This document shows, one piece after another, positions 45,946 through 54,238 of a stretch of 64,000 nucleotides of DNA. Where the stretch lies: the NCBI GenBank assembly GCA_016709545.1, contig JADJMO010000004.1:434001-498000 (forward strand), read 5' to 3'. Numbering within the stretch: the stretch's first letter is position 1; each line of letters opens with the position of its first letter. The notes beneath the pieces were generated by a model. The model worked only from the letters and a program-made list of their open reading frames with translations. It was not told where the DNA came from and did not search any database. Made by a program: the position numbers and the translations under genes. The stretch comes from Myxococcales bacterium (GTDB lineage: Bacteria > Myxococcota_A > Polyangia > Polyangiales > JADJMO01).

Positions 45946-46662
45946 CTACGGCGCCGGGGCCTTGCCGGTGCGCGCGTCCTCTTTGTCTTCCTCGTCCTCG
46001 CGCTGCTCCTTGGCCTCGACCGCGCGACCGAACAGGGCGATGTAGCCCGCGGCGCTCAGGAAGCTCATGACGAGCGACAGGTAGATGAGCGCGCGGCCGA
46101 CCTTGGTCATGTCGACGACGCCGAGGTCGATCCCGAGCAGGTGGATCTCGTACGGGTAGCCGACGAGGAGGAAGATGATCCCCATGACCTGGAGGGCCGT
46201 CTTCTGCTTGCCGCCCTCGGCCGCGGAGATCACGAAGCCCTCGCTCGAGGCGATGGAGCGGAGGGCGGTGATGGAGATCTCGCGCGTGAGCAGCAGGATG
46301 ACCGCCCAGGCCGGGATGCGCCCGAGGGTGACCATCCAGACGAGCACCGCCATGACCATGAGCTTGTCGGCGAGCGGGTCGAGGAACTTGCCGATGACCG
46401 AGACGATGCCCATGCGACGCGCCAGGAAGCCGTCGAGGACGTCGGTGATGCCGGCGAGCGCGTAGACCAGGGCGGCCCAGTTGCCGTCGCGCCGCGTGCC
46501 GCGATCGAGCAGGTAGAGCACGATGGGGATCATGCCCACGCGGGCGTAGGTGAGGATGTTGGGGAGGTTCCAGGCGTCCTCCCGCAGGCGCCGACGACGC
46601 TCGCGACGCAGCGCCCGCCGACTCTGCGGCGACGGCGTCTCCTCGAGCGCACCCTCGGACAT
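45946..46662 (-). CDS. pgsA: CDP-diacylglycerol--glycerol-3-phosphate 3-phosphatidyltransferase
   Basis: 238 residues with the CDP-alcohol phosphotransferase signature split over DVLDGFLARRMG and GKFLDPLADK (Asp, Asp-Gly, Ala-Arg, Gly, Asp, Asp spacing). The N-terminus is rich in Arg (RRALRRERRRRLRED). About six TM helices, starting NLPNILTYARVGMIPIVLYL. It makes phosphatidylglycerophosphate, the first committed step to phosphatidylglycerol and cardiolipin. The C-terminal acidic/basic tail (EQREDEEDKEDARTGKAPAP) is longer than usual. Confidence 0.93.
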   Translation of the reverse strand: MSEGALEETPSPQSRRALRRERRRRLREDAWNLPNILTYARVGMIPIVLYLLDRGTRRDGNWAALVYALAGITDVLDGFLARRMGIVSVIGKFLDPLADKLMVMAVLVWMVTLGRIPAWAVILLLTREISITALRSIASSEGFVISAAEGGKQKTALQVMGIIFLLVGYPYEIHLLGIDLGVVDMTKVGRALIYLSLVMSFLSAAGYIALFGRAVEAKEQREDEEDKEDARTGKAPAP

Positions 46663-46716
46663 CGTCGGGCTTTAGCTCAGTTCCTGGCGGCCCGGCAGGC
46701 AGTGTTTTCTACGAGT

Positions 46717-46743
46717 CCCCCCGGGCTGAAGCCCGGGGCACCG
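46717..46743 (-). repeat. REP-like palindromic repeat, copy 2 (inverted)
   Basis: Exact reverse complement of the 27-bp unit at 31011-31037. Confidence 0.75.
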
Positions 46744-46893
46744 ACTGCGGCTGAAGCCCGGGGCATGACCCCGGGCTCGACGTCGTGTGAAGCGGGCGAG
46801 ACCTCCCGTCCGCTTCTTTGGAGCCAGCGAGGCGCTAGCCTGCGATTCGGGGCGTGAGGCCCGGGGTTTCAGGCCCCGGGCTTGCGGTGCCGT

Positions 46894-46920
46894 CGGTGCC
46901 CCGGGCTTCAGCCCGGGGGG
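46894..46920 (+). repeat. REP-like palindromic repeat, copy 3
   Basis: Identical to the 27-bp unit at 31011-31037. Together with copy 2 it forms an inverted pair 150 bp apart, like a bacterial interspersed mosaic element. Confidence 0.75.
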
Positions 46921-46953
46921 GATCTCAGACCTCGGACTCGAGGACAGCCGGAC

Positions 46954-47925
46954 TCAGCGCGGCTCCACGTAATGGGCCTTGATGAGCTTCTGCAGGATGG
47001 TGGCGGTCTGCAGGTCGGGGGCGAGGGACTTGTTGAGGACCTGCGCCACCGAGCCGTAGTTGTGGACCATCTGCAGGACGTCGATCTCGTCCGGCGAGAG
47101 GTCGCGCAGCGGCGGGATGAGCGGCTGGGCGAGGCCGATCTTCGCGTTCAGGGCGGGCAGGCCCTCCTTGACGCGGTTGAACTCGTCGAGCTGCCGCATG
47201 CCCTCCATGAGGACCTCGGCGACCGTGAGATCGACCTCCTCGGGAAAGCTGCGCTCGTCGGGAGGATCGAGATCGAACGAGCCGTTCTCCCAGGTGAGCA
47301 TGCGGTAGCAGGCCTTCACCGGCGAGACGTCTTCGGCGTCGTTGATGGTGGCGAAGTAGATGTTGCCCTTGCGGAGGTAGATCCGGCCGACGTCGTCCTC
47401 GGTGCGCAGGACGAGGATGCCGTTCTTCTTCGAGGTGCCGAAGAGCTGCAGCAGGTCGGGGAGCGGGACCTCCTGGAGCGAGCCGCTCATCGTGCGCACC
47501 TGCGAGGTGCGACGGGCGGCGGCCACGTTCTCGAGGTTCTGCTTGGCGTCGACGCCGGGGCCCGGAGCGCTCTGGTCGGCGGAGACGAGCTTGAGGATGC
47601 TCGTGCCGATGAGGACGCGGTCGCCCTCCTTGAGGCGGGCCTTCTTCACCTTCTCGCCGTTGACGAAGGTGCCGTTGGTCGACCCGAGATCCTCGATGGT
47701 GATCGCGTCGCCGCTGTACGCGATCTTCGCGTGGCGGCGGCTCACCATGTCCTCGACGAGGACCATGTCGAGATCGCTCGAGCGTCCGACGACGATCGGC
47801 TTCTCCGGGTAGATGGGGAACTCACCACCCTGGTACTTGCCGGAGATGAAGCGTAGCGCGTACGCCCGGCGACTCGAGCCGGGGGGGGCCGGGGGGGCAC
47901 CCGTCAGTTTCTGCGACGCGTCCAT
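46954..47925 (-). CDS. FHA-domain / DUF4388 protein
   Basis: 323 residues. A Pro/Ala-rich N-terminus is encoded by long C/G runs. The FHA domain (about 25-115) has IVVGRSSDLD, VSRRHAKIAY and DLGSTNGTFVNG, the phosphothreonine-binding loops. The DUF4388 domain (about 145-265) has SGSLQEVPLPDLLQLFGTSK, GRIYLRKGNIYFA and ENGSFDLDPP. FHA-DUF4388 proteins are frequent in myxobacteria and are thought to be signalling adaptors reading Ser/Thr kinase output. The kinase at 55181 is a possible but unproven partner. Confidence 0.92.
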   Translation of the reverse strand: MDASQKLTGAPPAPPGSSRRAYALRFISGKYQGGEFPIYPEKPIVVGRSSDLDMVLVEDMVSRRHAKIAYSGDAITIEDLGSTNGTFVNGEKVKKARLKEGDRVLIGTSILKLVSADQSAPGPGVDAKQNLENVAAARRTSQVRTMSGSLQEVPLPDLLQLFGTSKKNGILVLRTEDDVGRIYLRKGNIYFATINDAEDVSPVKACYRMLTWENGSFDLDPPDERSFPEEVDLTVAEVLMEGMRQLDEFNRVKEGLPALNAKIGLAQPLIPPLRDLSPDEIDVLQMVHNYGSVAQVLNKSLAPDLQTATILQKLIKAHYVEPR

Positions 47926-48018
47926 GGGGCGGGGGGAAACCTGGGAGGAAAAACGTTAGCGGCGCGTATGCAACAGGGTCAAGCAGAGGCTAATGGGTCA
48001 CACCCTACAGGGCCAACA

Positions 48019-49074
48019 ATGAACCAGCGAACAGTTCTTCCGGGAGCCCGATTCGGCGCGCACCGCGTGATTGCGCCTTCGGGCGTGCTGCCCCAGCCGG
48101 CCGAGCGCCTCGACGCTCGGTTCGAAGTCGTATGGGACAACGAAATCATCGTCGACGTCGAGACCCTGAATGTGGATGCGGCGAGCTTTCGCCAGATCGA
48201 GGAAGAGGGGGGCGGGACGGACGCCGGAATCGTCGAGGTGGTCCGGAAGACGGTCATTGCCCGCGGAAAGCAGCACAATCCGGTCACCAACTCCGGTGGA
48301 ATGCTGCTCGGGACGGTCGAATGGGTCGGATCCGCCGTGGCGCGGGACCGAGCGCCGACCGTGGGCGACCGGGTCGCCACCCTCGCTTCACTCACTTTGA
48401 CCCCTCTCCGGATCGACGAGTTCCGCGCCGTCCGCCGCGCCAGCGCTCAGCTCGACGTCCGCGGAAAGGCCGTCATCGCCGACGGGGCTCCGTTCGCGCG
48501 TCTCCCGGCCGATCTGCCCGAGCGGCTCTCCCTCGCGGTCCTCGACGTGGCCGGCGCCGGCATCCAGGTCTCGCGGCGCGCGAAGGCCGGGCAGACCGTC
48601 GTCATCCTCGGCGCCGGCGGAAAATCCGGCATCCTGTGCGCGGCGGAGGCCCGGAGGCTGGTCGGACCCACCGGCAAGGTGTTCGGGCTCGAGGCCCACG
48701 CGCCGTTCGCGGCCGACCTCCGCGAGCTCGGGATCTGCGACGAGGTGCTCTCGCTCGACGCCCGTGACGCTCTGTCGGTCTACCGCGCCGTCCTCGCCGC
48801 CAACGGCGGGCGCGAGGTCGATCTCGCGGTCTGCTGCGTCAACGTGGAGGGCGTGGAGCTCGCCACGATCCTGCCCGTGCGGGATGGTGGGTGCGCCTAC
48901 TTCTTCTCCATGTCGACCTCGTTCACCCGGGCCGCGCTCGGGGCGGAGGGGGTCGGCAAGGACGTCGAGCTGGTCATCGGCAACGGCTACGCGGTCGGTC
49001 ACGCCGACCACGCGCTCGGGCTCGTGCGGGCCGACCCGGCCCTGCAGGCGCTCTTCGCGCGCCGCTACGGCTGA
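48019..49074 (+). CDS. kdd: L-erythro-3,5-diaminohexanoate dehydrogenase
   Basis: 351 residues from ATG 48019 (an in-frame ATG at 47968 is possible). GARFGAHRVIAPSGVLPQPA, WDNEIIVDVETLNVDAASF, ARGKQHNPVTNSGGMLLGTV and the Rossmann motif VVILGAGGKSG closely match Kdd, the NAD-dependent enzyme of lysine degradation through beta-lysine. Other pathway genes (kamA, kamDE, kce, kal) are not in the window. This may be a dispersed pathway or a paralogue with another amino-ketone substrate. Confidence 0.85.
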   Translation: MNQRTVLPGARFGAHRVIAPSGVLPQPAERLDARFEVVWDNEIIVDVETLNVDAASFRQIEEEGGGTDAGIVEVVRKTVIARGKQHNPVTNSGGMLLGTVEWVGSAVARDRAPTVGDRVATLASLTLTPLRIDEFRAVRRASAQLDVRGKAVIADGAPFARLPADLPERLSLAVLDVAGAGIQVSRRAKAGQTVVILGAGGKSGILCAAEARRLVGPTGKVFGLEAHAPFAADLRELGICDEVLSLDARDALSVYRAVLAANGGREVDLAVCCVNVEGVELATILPVRDGGCAYFFSMSTSFTRAALGAEGVGKDVELVIGNGYAVGHADHALGLVRADPALQALFARRYG

Positions 49075-49112
49075 TCGCGGACCCGAGCGGAATTCTGGTA
49101 ATCTCGCGCGCG

Positions 49113-49628
49113 ATGGACGCCCTCACCCCGGACGCTCGCGAAGCGGGGCAGTCGAGCTCGGCGTGGGCCGAGCGCGAGGAGCAGGTCGCGCGCATCCAGC
49201 TGTTCTCGGGGCTGCGGCCCGCGGCGCTCGCGCTGGTGGCGCAGGTGGCGGTCGAGGAGCGGCACCCGCAGGGCGCCACGATCTTCCGCCACGGCGACGT
49301 GGGCGAGAAGCTCTACGTGATCCTCGAGGGCCGCGTGCGCATCACGCGCGAGCTCCAGGGCATGGGCGAAGAGGCGCTCGCCATCGTCGGCCCGGGCGAC
49401 GTGTTCGGCGAGATGGCCCTGCTCGACGACTCGGTGCGCTCGGCCGACGCGCGCGTGCACGAGCGCTGCCGCCTGCTCGCGATCCACCGCGACGCGTTCG
49501 AGGAGCTGCTCTTCGTCCACAAGGACCTCGCCTACGAGGTGCTGTGGAACGTGGTGCGCATGCTGACCCGCCGCCTCCGCGAGACGAACGACAAGTTCGC
49601 GATGCTCACGTTCGCCGCGAAGTTCTAG
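49113..49628 (+). CDS. Cyclic-nucleotide-binding-domain protein
   Basis: 171 residues. A single cNMP-binding beta-barrel: RIQLFSGLRPAALALVAQVA, GATIFRHGDVGEKLYVILEG, VFGEMALLDDSVRSADARVH (phosphate-binding cassette), then a C-terminal helix. No DNA-binding or catalytic domain is attached, so it likely regulates a partner protein. It starts 38 bases after kdd on the same strand. Confidence 0.88.
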   Translation: MDALTPDAREAGQSSSAWAEREEQVARIQLFSGLRPAALALVAQVAVEERHPQGATIFRHGDVGEKLYVILEGRVRITRELQGMGEEALAIVGPGDVFGEMALLDDSVRSADARVHERCRLLAIHRDAFEELLFVHKDLAYEVLWNVVRMLTRRLRETNDKFAMLTFAAKF

Positions 49629-49647
49629 CCCCCCGGGCTGTGTTCGA

Positions 49648-51531
49648 TCACTGCTGGAAGATCTTCGCGGCGACGAGGCCGGCGATGACGATGCCGATGA
49701 GGCTCTCGCCAGCGATGATGCCGGAGCTGACCGGCACGACCCAGCGCTCGGCGAACGCCTTGTTGCGCCGCTCGATGGCGAGCGCGACGCACGCGCCGAA
49801 GAACATGGAGATGCAGTTCCAGAACGGGAGCGTGAACGCGAGGCCGAGGCCGATCGCGGAGGGGATCCACTCCTTCTTCTTGGGGAACGCGCGCTCGACG
49901 AGGACGAGCACGATGCCCGTGATGCCGCCGATCACGATGAGCCACCGCGCGGGGCCGGAGAGCTCGCGGACGCCGCCGGCCAGCACCTTGGCGACCGCCG
50001 ACCAGGACAGCGCGCCCGGCGCGGGGAAGCGCGTGCCGAGCACGGTCCAGTCGGGCACGAGCAGCCGCAGCGCGGGCACGACGAACGCGCTGCCCGCGAT
50101 GACGCCGAAGAACTGCGCGTAGAACTGCTTGCGCGGGTTGGCGCCGAGCAGGTAGCCGCTCTTGAGGTCGGTCAGCAGATCGGCCGCGTGCAGGGCGATG
50201 CCGGCGCTGACGTTGGCGGCCATGAGGTTGGTGGTGACGCTGCCGGGCGCGGCCACGCCGGCGCCGATCTGGGTGATCTTGGCGAGCGCGCTGCCCGGGG
50301 TGGTGTCGGTCTCGCCGGTGGCGCGGCACGCCACGATGGCGAGGAAGAACGACAGCACGATGCAGAGCGCGGTGAGCCACCACTTCATGCCGAAGAAGAC
50401 GGAGCCGCACAGGATGACCACCGGCGCGACCGCGAGCGTGCCGATGACGAACCAGCTCGAGGGCACCTCGACGGCGGCGAGCGGATCGTCCTCGTCGGCC
50501 TTGCCACCGAAGAGGGTCTTCACGCCGGCGAGCGCGCGCGCGATCTGGCGCCACGAGAACGCGAAGGCGAGCAGGCCGCTCGTGAGCATCAGCGAGGCGC
50601 CGAACCAGACGGTGAACTTGACGATGCTGCCCTGGCCCAGCTTCTCGAGGGGGATCTGGCCGAGGCTCACGCCCTTGGGGGCGAGGTAGAAGTAGTTGAT
50701 CGCCGCGCCGAGCATCATGCTCCAGGCCGCGCGGAAGCCCATGATGCCGCCGGCCGCGAAGAGCAGCAGGCTCGTGTCGAACGCGATCGTCCACTTGAGG
50801 AGCGGCGCGCCCTTGAAGGTGAACGGGAGGACGATCTTCTCGGGGATGTGCAGGAACTTGGGCCACCAGGTGGCCTTGGCCTCGCGGAGCCAGGTGGAGA
50901 CCGCGCCGACGATGCCGGACCAGAGGAGCGCCTTGGCCTGCAGCTCGCCCTCGCTCGGCCCCTCCTTCTCGGTGCCGTCGTGCACGGGGTGGAGGCTGCG
51001 CAGGGTCTCGGCGGCCGCGATGCCCGAGGGGAAGCGCAGCTGCTCGTGGTTGATCATCTGCCGCTTCATGGGGATGGCCATGAAGACGCCGAGGAACGCG
51101 ATGCCGGTGATCCAGAGGAAGATCTGGTGCGACGGCACCGTGGAATGCGTGAGCAGCATGAGCCCGGGGATCGCCGCCACGGTGCCGCCGCCGGTCATGT
51201 AGCCGGCGGCGCTCGCCACCGACTGCATGGCGTTGTTCTCCAGCATCCCGAACTCGGTCTTCACGAGCCCGATGCGCGTGAGCAGCTTGAAGATGACGAA
51301 CGCGAGGATGCCCGCGGTGATGGTGACGCCGAAGCTCCAGCCGGTGACCAGCGAGATGTACAGGTTCGACAGCGACATCACGCCGCCGAGGAGCATCCCG
51401 GCGATGACCGCACGAACCGTCAGCTGCCGCTCCCCCTCCCCGCGATAGGTGTGGTGGAGCCAGTACAGCTCCGGGTCTTCGGGGAGGATCTCACCCTCGG
51501 GGGTGTCGCTGGGCTTGGGTTCGGCTTCCAC
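49648..51531 (-). CDS. OPT-family oligopeptide/metal-chelate transporter
   Basis: 627 residues from GTG 51531. About 14 hydrophobic helices. Conserved OPT features are LTVRAVIAGMLLGGVMSLSN, FGMLENNAMQSVASAAGYMT, QMINHEQLRFPSGIAAAETL and, near the end, VVPVSSGIIAGESLIGIVIA. The family moves oligopeptides or metal chelates, usually with protons. It is convergent with the cNMP-binding gene. A single-gene transporter. Confidence 0.93.
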   Translation of the reverse strand: MEAEPKPSDTPEGEILPEDPELYWLHHTYRGEGERQLTVRAVIAGMLLGGVMSLSNLYISLVTGWSFGVTITAGILAFVIFKLLTRIGLVKTEFGMLENNAMQSVASAAGYMTGGGTVAAIPGLMLLTHSTVPSHQIFLWITGIAFLGVFMAIPMKRQMINHEQLRFPSGIAAAETLRSLHPVHDGTEKEGPSEGELQAKALLWSGIVGAVSTWLREAKATWWPKFLHIPEKIVLPFTFKGAPLLKWTIAFDTSLLLFAAGGIMGFRAAWSMMLGAAINYFYLAPKGVSLGQIPLEKLGQGSIVKFTVWFGASLMLTSGLLAFAFSWRQIARALAGVKTLFGGKADEDDPLAAVEVPSSWFVIGTLAVAPVVILCGSVFFGMKWWLTALCIVLSFFLAIVACRATGETDTTPGSALAKITQIGAGVAAPGSVTTNLMAANVSAGIALHAADLLTDLKSGYLLGANPRKQFYAQFFGVIAGSAFVVPALRLLVPDWTVLGTRFPAPGALSWSAVAKVLAGGVRELSGPARWLIVIGGITGIVLVLVERAFPKKKEWIPSAIGLGLAFTLPFWNCISMFFGACVALAIERRNKAFAERWVVPVSSGIIAGESLIGIVIAGLVAAKIFQQ

Positions 51532-51560
51532 GGGAGCGGCGCATCGTATACACCCGGACC

Positions 51561-52031
51561 ATGCCTGCGAACCCCGGACAGAAGCGCGCCCAGGAGAAGC
51601 GGCGCAAGAAGCGTGACGTGGCCCAGAAGGCGCGCCGCGTCGACAACGTGCGCAAGGCGGCGGTCGCCGACGAGCAGCGCAAGGTCGCCGTCGAGGAGCA
51701 GAAGACCCTCGCCGCCGACATGGAGAGCAGCCCGTTCGGCCAGGGGATCGACTACGACGCGCTCGACGAGGCCACCTCGGCGATCGACAAGCTCATCAAG
51801 GCCAAGAAGTACGACGAGGCCGAGAAGAAGTGCGGCGCGCTCGCCCGCGACTTCCCCGGCGTGTCCGACGGCCTGCAGCGGATGGCGCGGATCGACGAGC
51901 TGCGGGGCGACAAGAGCAAGGCGCTCACCACGCTCTACGCCGCCCAGAAGCGCGCCAACTTCGGCGACGAAGAGGCCGCCGAGGAGATCGACAAGGAGAT
52001 CGCGCGGCTCGAGAAGGAGCTCGGCAAGTGA
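51561..52031 (+). CDS. Small charged coiled-coil/TPR-like protein
   Basis: 156 residues. The first 30 are strongly basic (QKRAQEKRRKKRDVAQKARR), then a Glu/Gln/Lys coil, then a TPR-like pair (ATSAIDKLIKAKKYDEAEKK and LRGDKSKALTTLYAAQKRAN). Cytoplasmic; family not recognised. It overlaps the flavoprotein gene by 4 nt (GTGA), so the two are translationally coupled and may act together. Confidence 0.75.
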   Translation: MPANPGQKRAQEKRRKKRDVAQKARRVDNVRKAAVADEQRKVAVEEQKTLAADMESSPFGQGIDYDALDEATSAIDKLIKAKKYDEAEKKCGALARDFPGVSDGLQRMARIDELRGDKSKALTTLYAAQKRANFGDEEAAEEIDKEIARLEKELGK

Positions 52032-53272
52032 CCCCGCAGAAGGACGTCGCCATCATCGGCGCCGGACCTTCGGGCTCGGTGGCGGCCGCGCTCCTCGTGC
52101 AGCAGGGGTTCTCGGTCGTCGTCCTCGAGCGCCAGCGCTTCCCGCGCTTCTCGATCGGCGAGAGCTTGCTCGCGCAGTCGCTCGAGCTCGTGGAGCAGGC
52201 CGGGTTGCTCGAGCCCGTGCTCGCCGGCGGGTTCCAGTTCAAGAACGGCGCGGCGTTCACCCGCGGCCCCGAGTACTCGGAGTTCAACTTCGCGCAGAAG
52301 TCGTGCGCCGGCCCGGGGTTCACGTTCCAGGTGCCGCGCGGCGAGTTCGACAAGATCCTGATCGACGCCGCCGAGAAGATGGGCGCCGAGGTGCGCTACG
52401 AGGTGGAGATCACGGCCGCCGATTTCTCGAACGGCCCGCGCCTCGTCGCGCGCGACGCGAGCGGCAGGGTCGAGGAGCTCCGGCCGAAGCTGGTGCTCGA
52501 CGCGAGTGGGTTCGGGCGCACGCTGCCGCGGCTGCTAGGGCTCGAGTCGCCGTCGCGCCTGCCCACGCGCTCGGCGCTCTACACCCAGATCCACGACCGC
52601 ATCCCCTCGGGGGCCTTCGACCGGCAGAAGATCCGCATCGTGATCCACCCCGAGCACCACGAGGTGTGGTTCTGGCTGATCCCGTTCAGCAACGGCAAGG
52701 CCTCGTTCGGCGTGGTGGCGGACGACGCGTTCCTCCAGGCCATGTCGGGCACCCACGAGGAGAAGCTGTTCACGCTCGGCCGGCAGGACCCCGGTCTCTT
52801 GCGCCTCCTCGCCGATGCCACCCCCGCGATCCCGGTCGGTGAGCTCCGGGGCTACTCGGCCAACGTGTCGACGATGTGCGGCCCGGGGTTCGCGCTGCTC
52901 GGCAACGCGGCCGAGTTCCTCGATCCGGTGTTCTCGTCCGGCGTGACGATCGCGATGAAGTCGTCGCACCTCGCGGTGGCCGCGGCGGTGCGCGAGCTGC
53001 GCGGCGAGCAGGTGGACTGGAAGGCCGACTTCGAGGCCCCGCTGCGCGTCGGCGTGGAGACCTTCCGGGGCTTCGTCGAGACCTGGTACACGGGCGAGCT
53101 GCAGGACATCATCTTCTACGACGAGCGGAAGCAGAGCGAGCGCATCCGCCGCTACATCTGCTCGATCCTCGCCGGCTACGCGTGGGACAAGGACAACCCC
53201 TACGTGGGCGAGGCCAAGCAGAAGCTCGTGCGGCTCGCGCAGGTGTGCCGCGGCGGCGTCGGCGCGGCGTGA
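52028..53272 (+). CDS. FAD-dependent oxidoreductase with halogenase-type motifs
   Basis: 414 residues from GTG 52028. The FAD Rossmann motif GAGPSGSVAA is at 11-20, then FPRFSIGESLL (38-48). WFWLIP in the middle of the protein fits the WxWxIP motif used to identify flavin-dependent halogenases, and Lys72 in FQFKNGAAF sits where CmlS/CndH-type halogenases have their catalytic Lys. Later GFALLGNAAEFLDPVFSSGV completes the FAD site. It could be a halogenase or a geranylgeranyl-reductase-like oxidoreductase. No biosynthetic cluster is present around it. Confidence 0.82.
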   Translation: MTPQKDVAIIGAGPSGSVAAALLVQQGFSVVVLERQRFPRFSIGESLLAQSLELVEQAGLLEPVLAGGFQFKNGAAFTRGPEYSEFNFAQKSCAGPGFTFQVPRGEFDKILIDAAEKMGAEVRYEVEITAADFSNGPRLVARDASGRVEELRPKLVLDASGFGRTLPRLLGLESPSRLPTRSALYTQIHDRIPSGAFDRQKIRIVIHPEHHEVWFWLIPFSNGKASFGVVADDAFLQAMSGTHEEKLFTLGRQDPGLLRLLADATPAIPVGELRGYSANVSTMCGPGFALLGNAAEFLDPVFSSGVTIAMKSSHLAVAAAVRELRGEQVDWKADFEAPLRVGVETFRGFVETWYTGELQDIIFYDERKQSERIRRYICSILAGYAWDKDNPYVGEAKQKLVRLAQVCRGGVGAA

Positions 53273-54238
53273 TCAGTCGGCGCAGCAGCGGAAGCCGAGC
53301 GACGCGAACTGGGAGGTGATGTCGTAGTCGACCGTGCGCGCGCAGACGGCGACGTTGCTGATGTTGCCGAAGTAGCCGCCACGCGCCCGGCACTTCGACG
53401 GCGCCGGGCTGTCCGTGCACTCCTCCGACCACTCCTCGGCGCTGCCGATGAGGTTGAAGATCTTGTCGTAGGGAGCGGTCGGGCCGTGGCACTTGGGGGT
53501 CGCGAGGATGCTGGTGGGAATGGAGCGCCCGGTCTCGACGTCGCAGTTGCCGGCGACGTAGCTGGTCCCGTAGGGGCGGGCGGTCGCGGCCGCGCCGTTG
53601 CCGCAGGCGTAGTAGAGCTCGCTGTTCTCGGTGGAGAGCGCCGCCGCCGTGTCGAGCGCGCGGCAGAGACGCTTGCCCGCCCACTTGCAGTAGGCGAACG
53701 CCTGGCACCAGTTGGCGTTGATGGCGGGCTCGGTTGGGAGAGCGCCGAGGTCGCGCTTGTAGTAGTTGTCCCACTTGCCGGTGCACCGTGCAGGCAGCCC
53801 AGCAGGCACGGTCGGCGTGGCGCCGTCGTACACCTCCATCTGCGCCACGGTGACTTCGTTGACGTCCATGCAGAAGCTGCTCTTCGCGGTGGGGACGCGG
53901 ACCATCGCCGTCGTGCCCGCCTTGCTGGGGCATGGGGCAGGTCCGGTGTCGGGAGGCGTGGCAGTCTCGGTGGGACCTGTGTCGCCAGTGTCCGTGACCG
54001 TAGTGTCTTTGGTGTCCGCGGTGTCGGGGCTGGTCGAGTCGCCCGAGTCGACGGTGGACGAGTCTGCGGTGTCGAGCACGCTGCTGTCGCTCGTGTCGCC
54101 CACCTCGGCCAGCGTCTCGGCGGTCTGCGCGTCGCTCGGGTCGTAGTGCACGTCCTCGATGCTGGCGACGAGCTGGCAGCCCACCGCCACGCTCGCGAGC
54201 GCCGCGAACCCGACCGCAACCCTGGATCGCTTCACCAT
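53273..54238 (-). CDS. Lipoprotein with Asp/Thr/Ser stalk and FGE/SUMF1 fold
   Basis: 321 residues. The lipoprotein signal ends ASVAVGC, followed by QLVASIEDVHYDPSD and a Thr/Asp/Ser-rich stalk to about residue 105. The FGE-like domain has SFCMDVNEVTVAQMEVYDGA, AINANWCQAFAYCKWAGKRL, NLIGSAEEWSEECTD, CRARGGYFG and SLGFRCCAD. It is related to the protein at 31567 but has a longer stalk like the lipoproteins at 1489 and 2030. Its start overlaps the TPR/2TM gene end by 7 nt; it is third in the kinase operon. Probably a binding rather than catalytic FGE relative. Confidence 0.87.
   Translation of the reverse strand: MVKRSRVAVGFAALASVAVGCQLVASIEDVHYDPSDAQTAETLAEVGDTSDSSVLDTADSSTVDSGDSTSPDTADTKDTTVTDTGDTGPTETATPPDTGPAPCPSKAGTTAMVRVPTAKSSFCMDVNEVTVAQMEVYDGATPTVPAGLPARCTGKWDNYYKRDLGALPTEPAINANWCQAFAYCKWAGKRLCRALDTAAALSTENSELYYACGNGAAATARPYGTSYVAGNCDVETGRSIPTSILATPKCHGPTAPYDKIFNLIGSAEEWSEECTDSPAPSKCRARGGYFGNISNVAVCARTVDYDITSQFASLGFRCCAD

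Larger units (their letters stand above)
46663..46953. other. Repeat-rich intergenic region (about 290 bp)
   Basis: It holds no gene that I can support. It contains two identical inverted REP-like units (46717-46743 and 46894-46920) plus diverged relatives around 46748-46780 and 46858-46882, all variations of GC-rich stems around CCCGGGCTTCAGCCCGGG. It lies between pgsA and the FHA gene, both on the minus strand. Confidence 0.65.
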
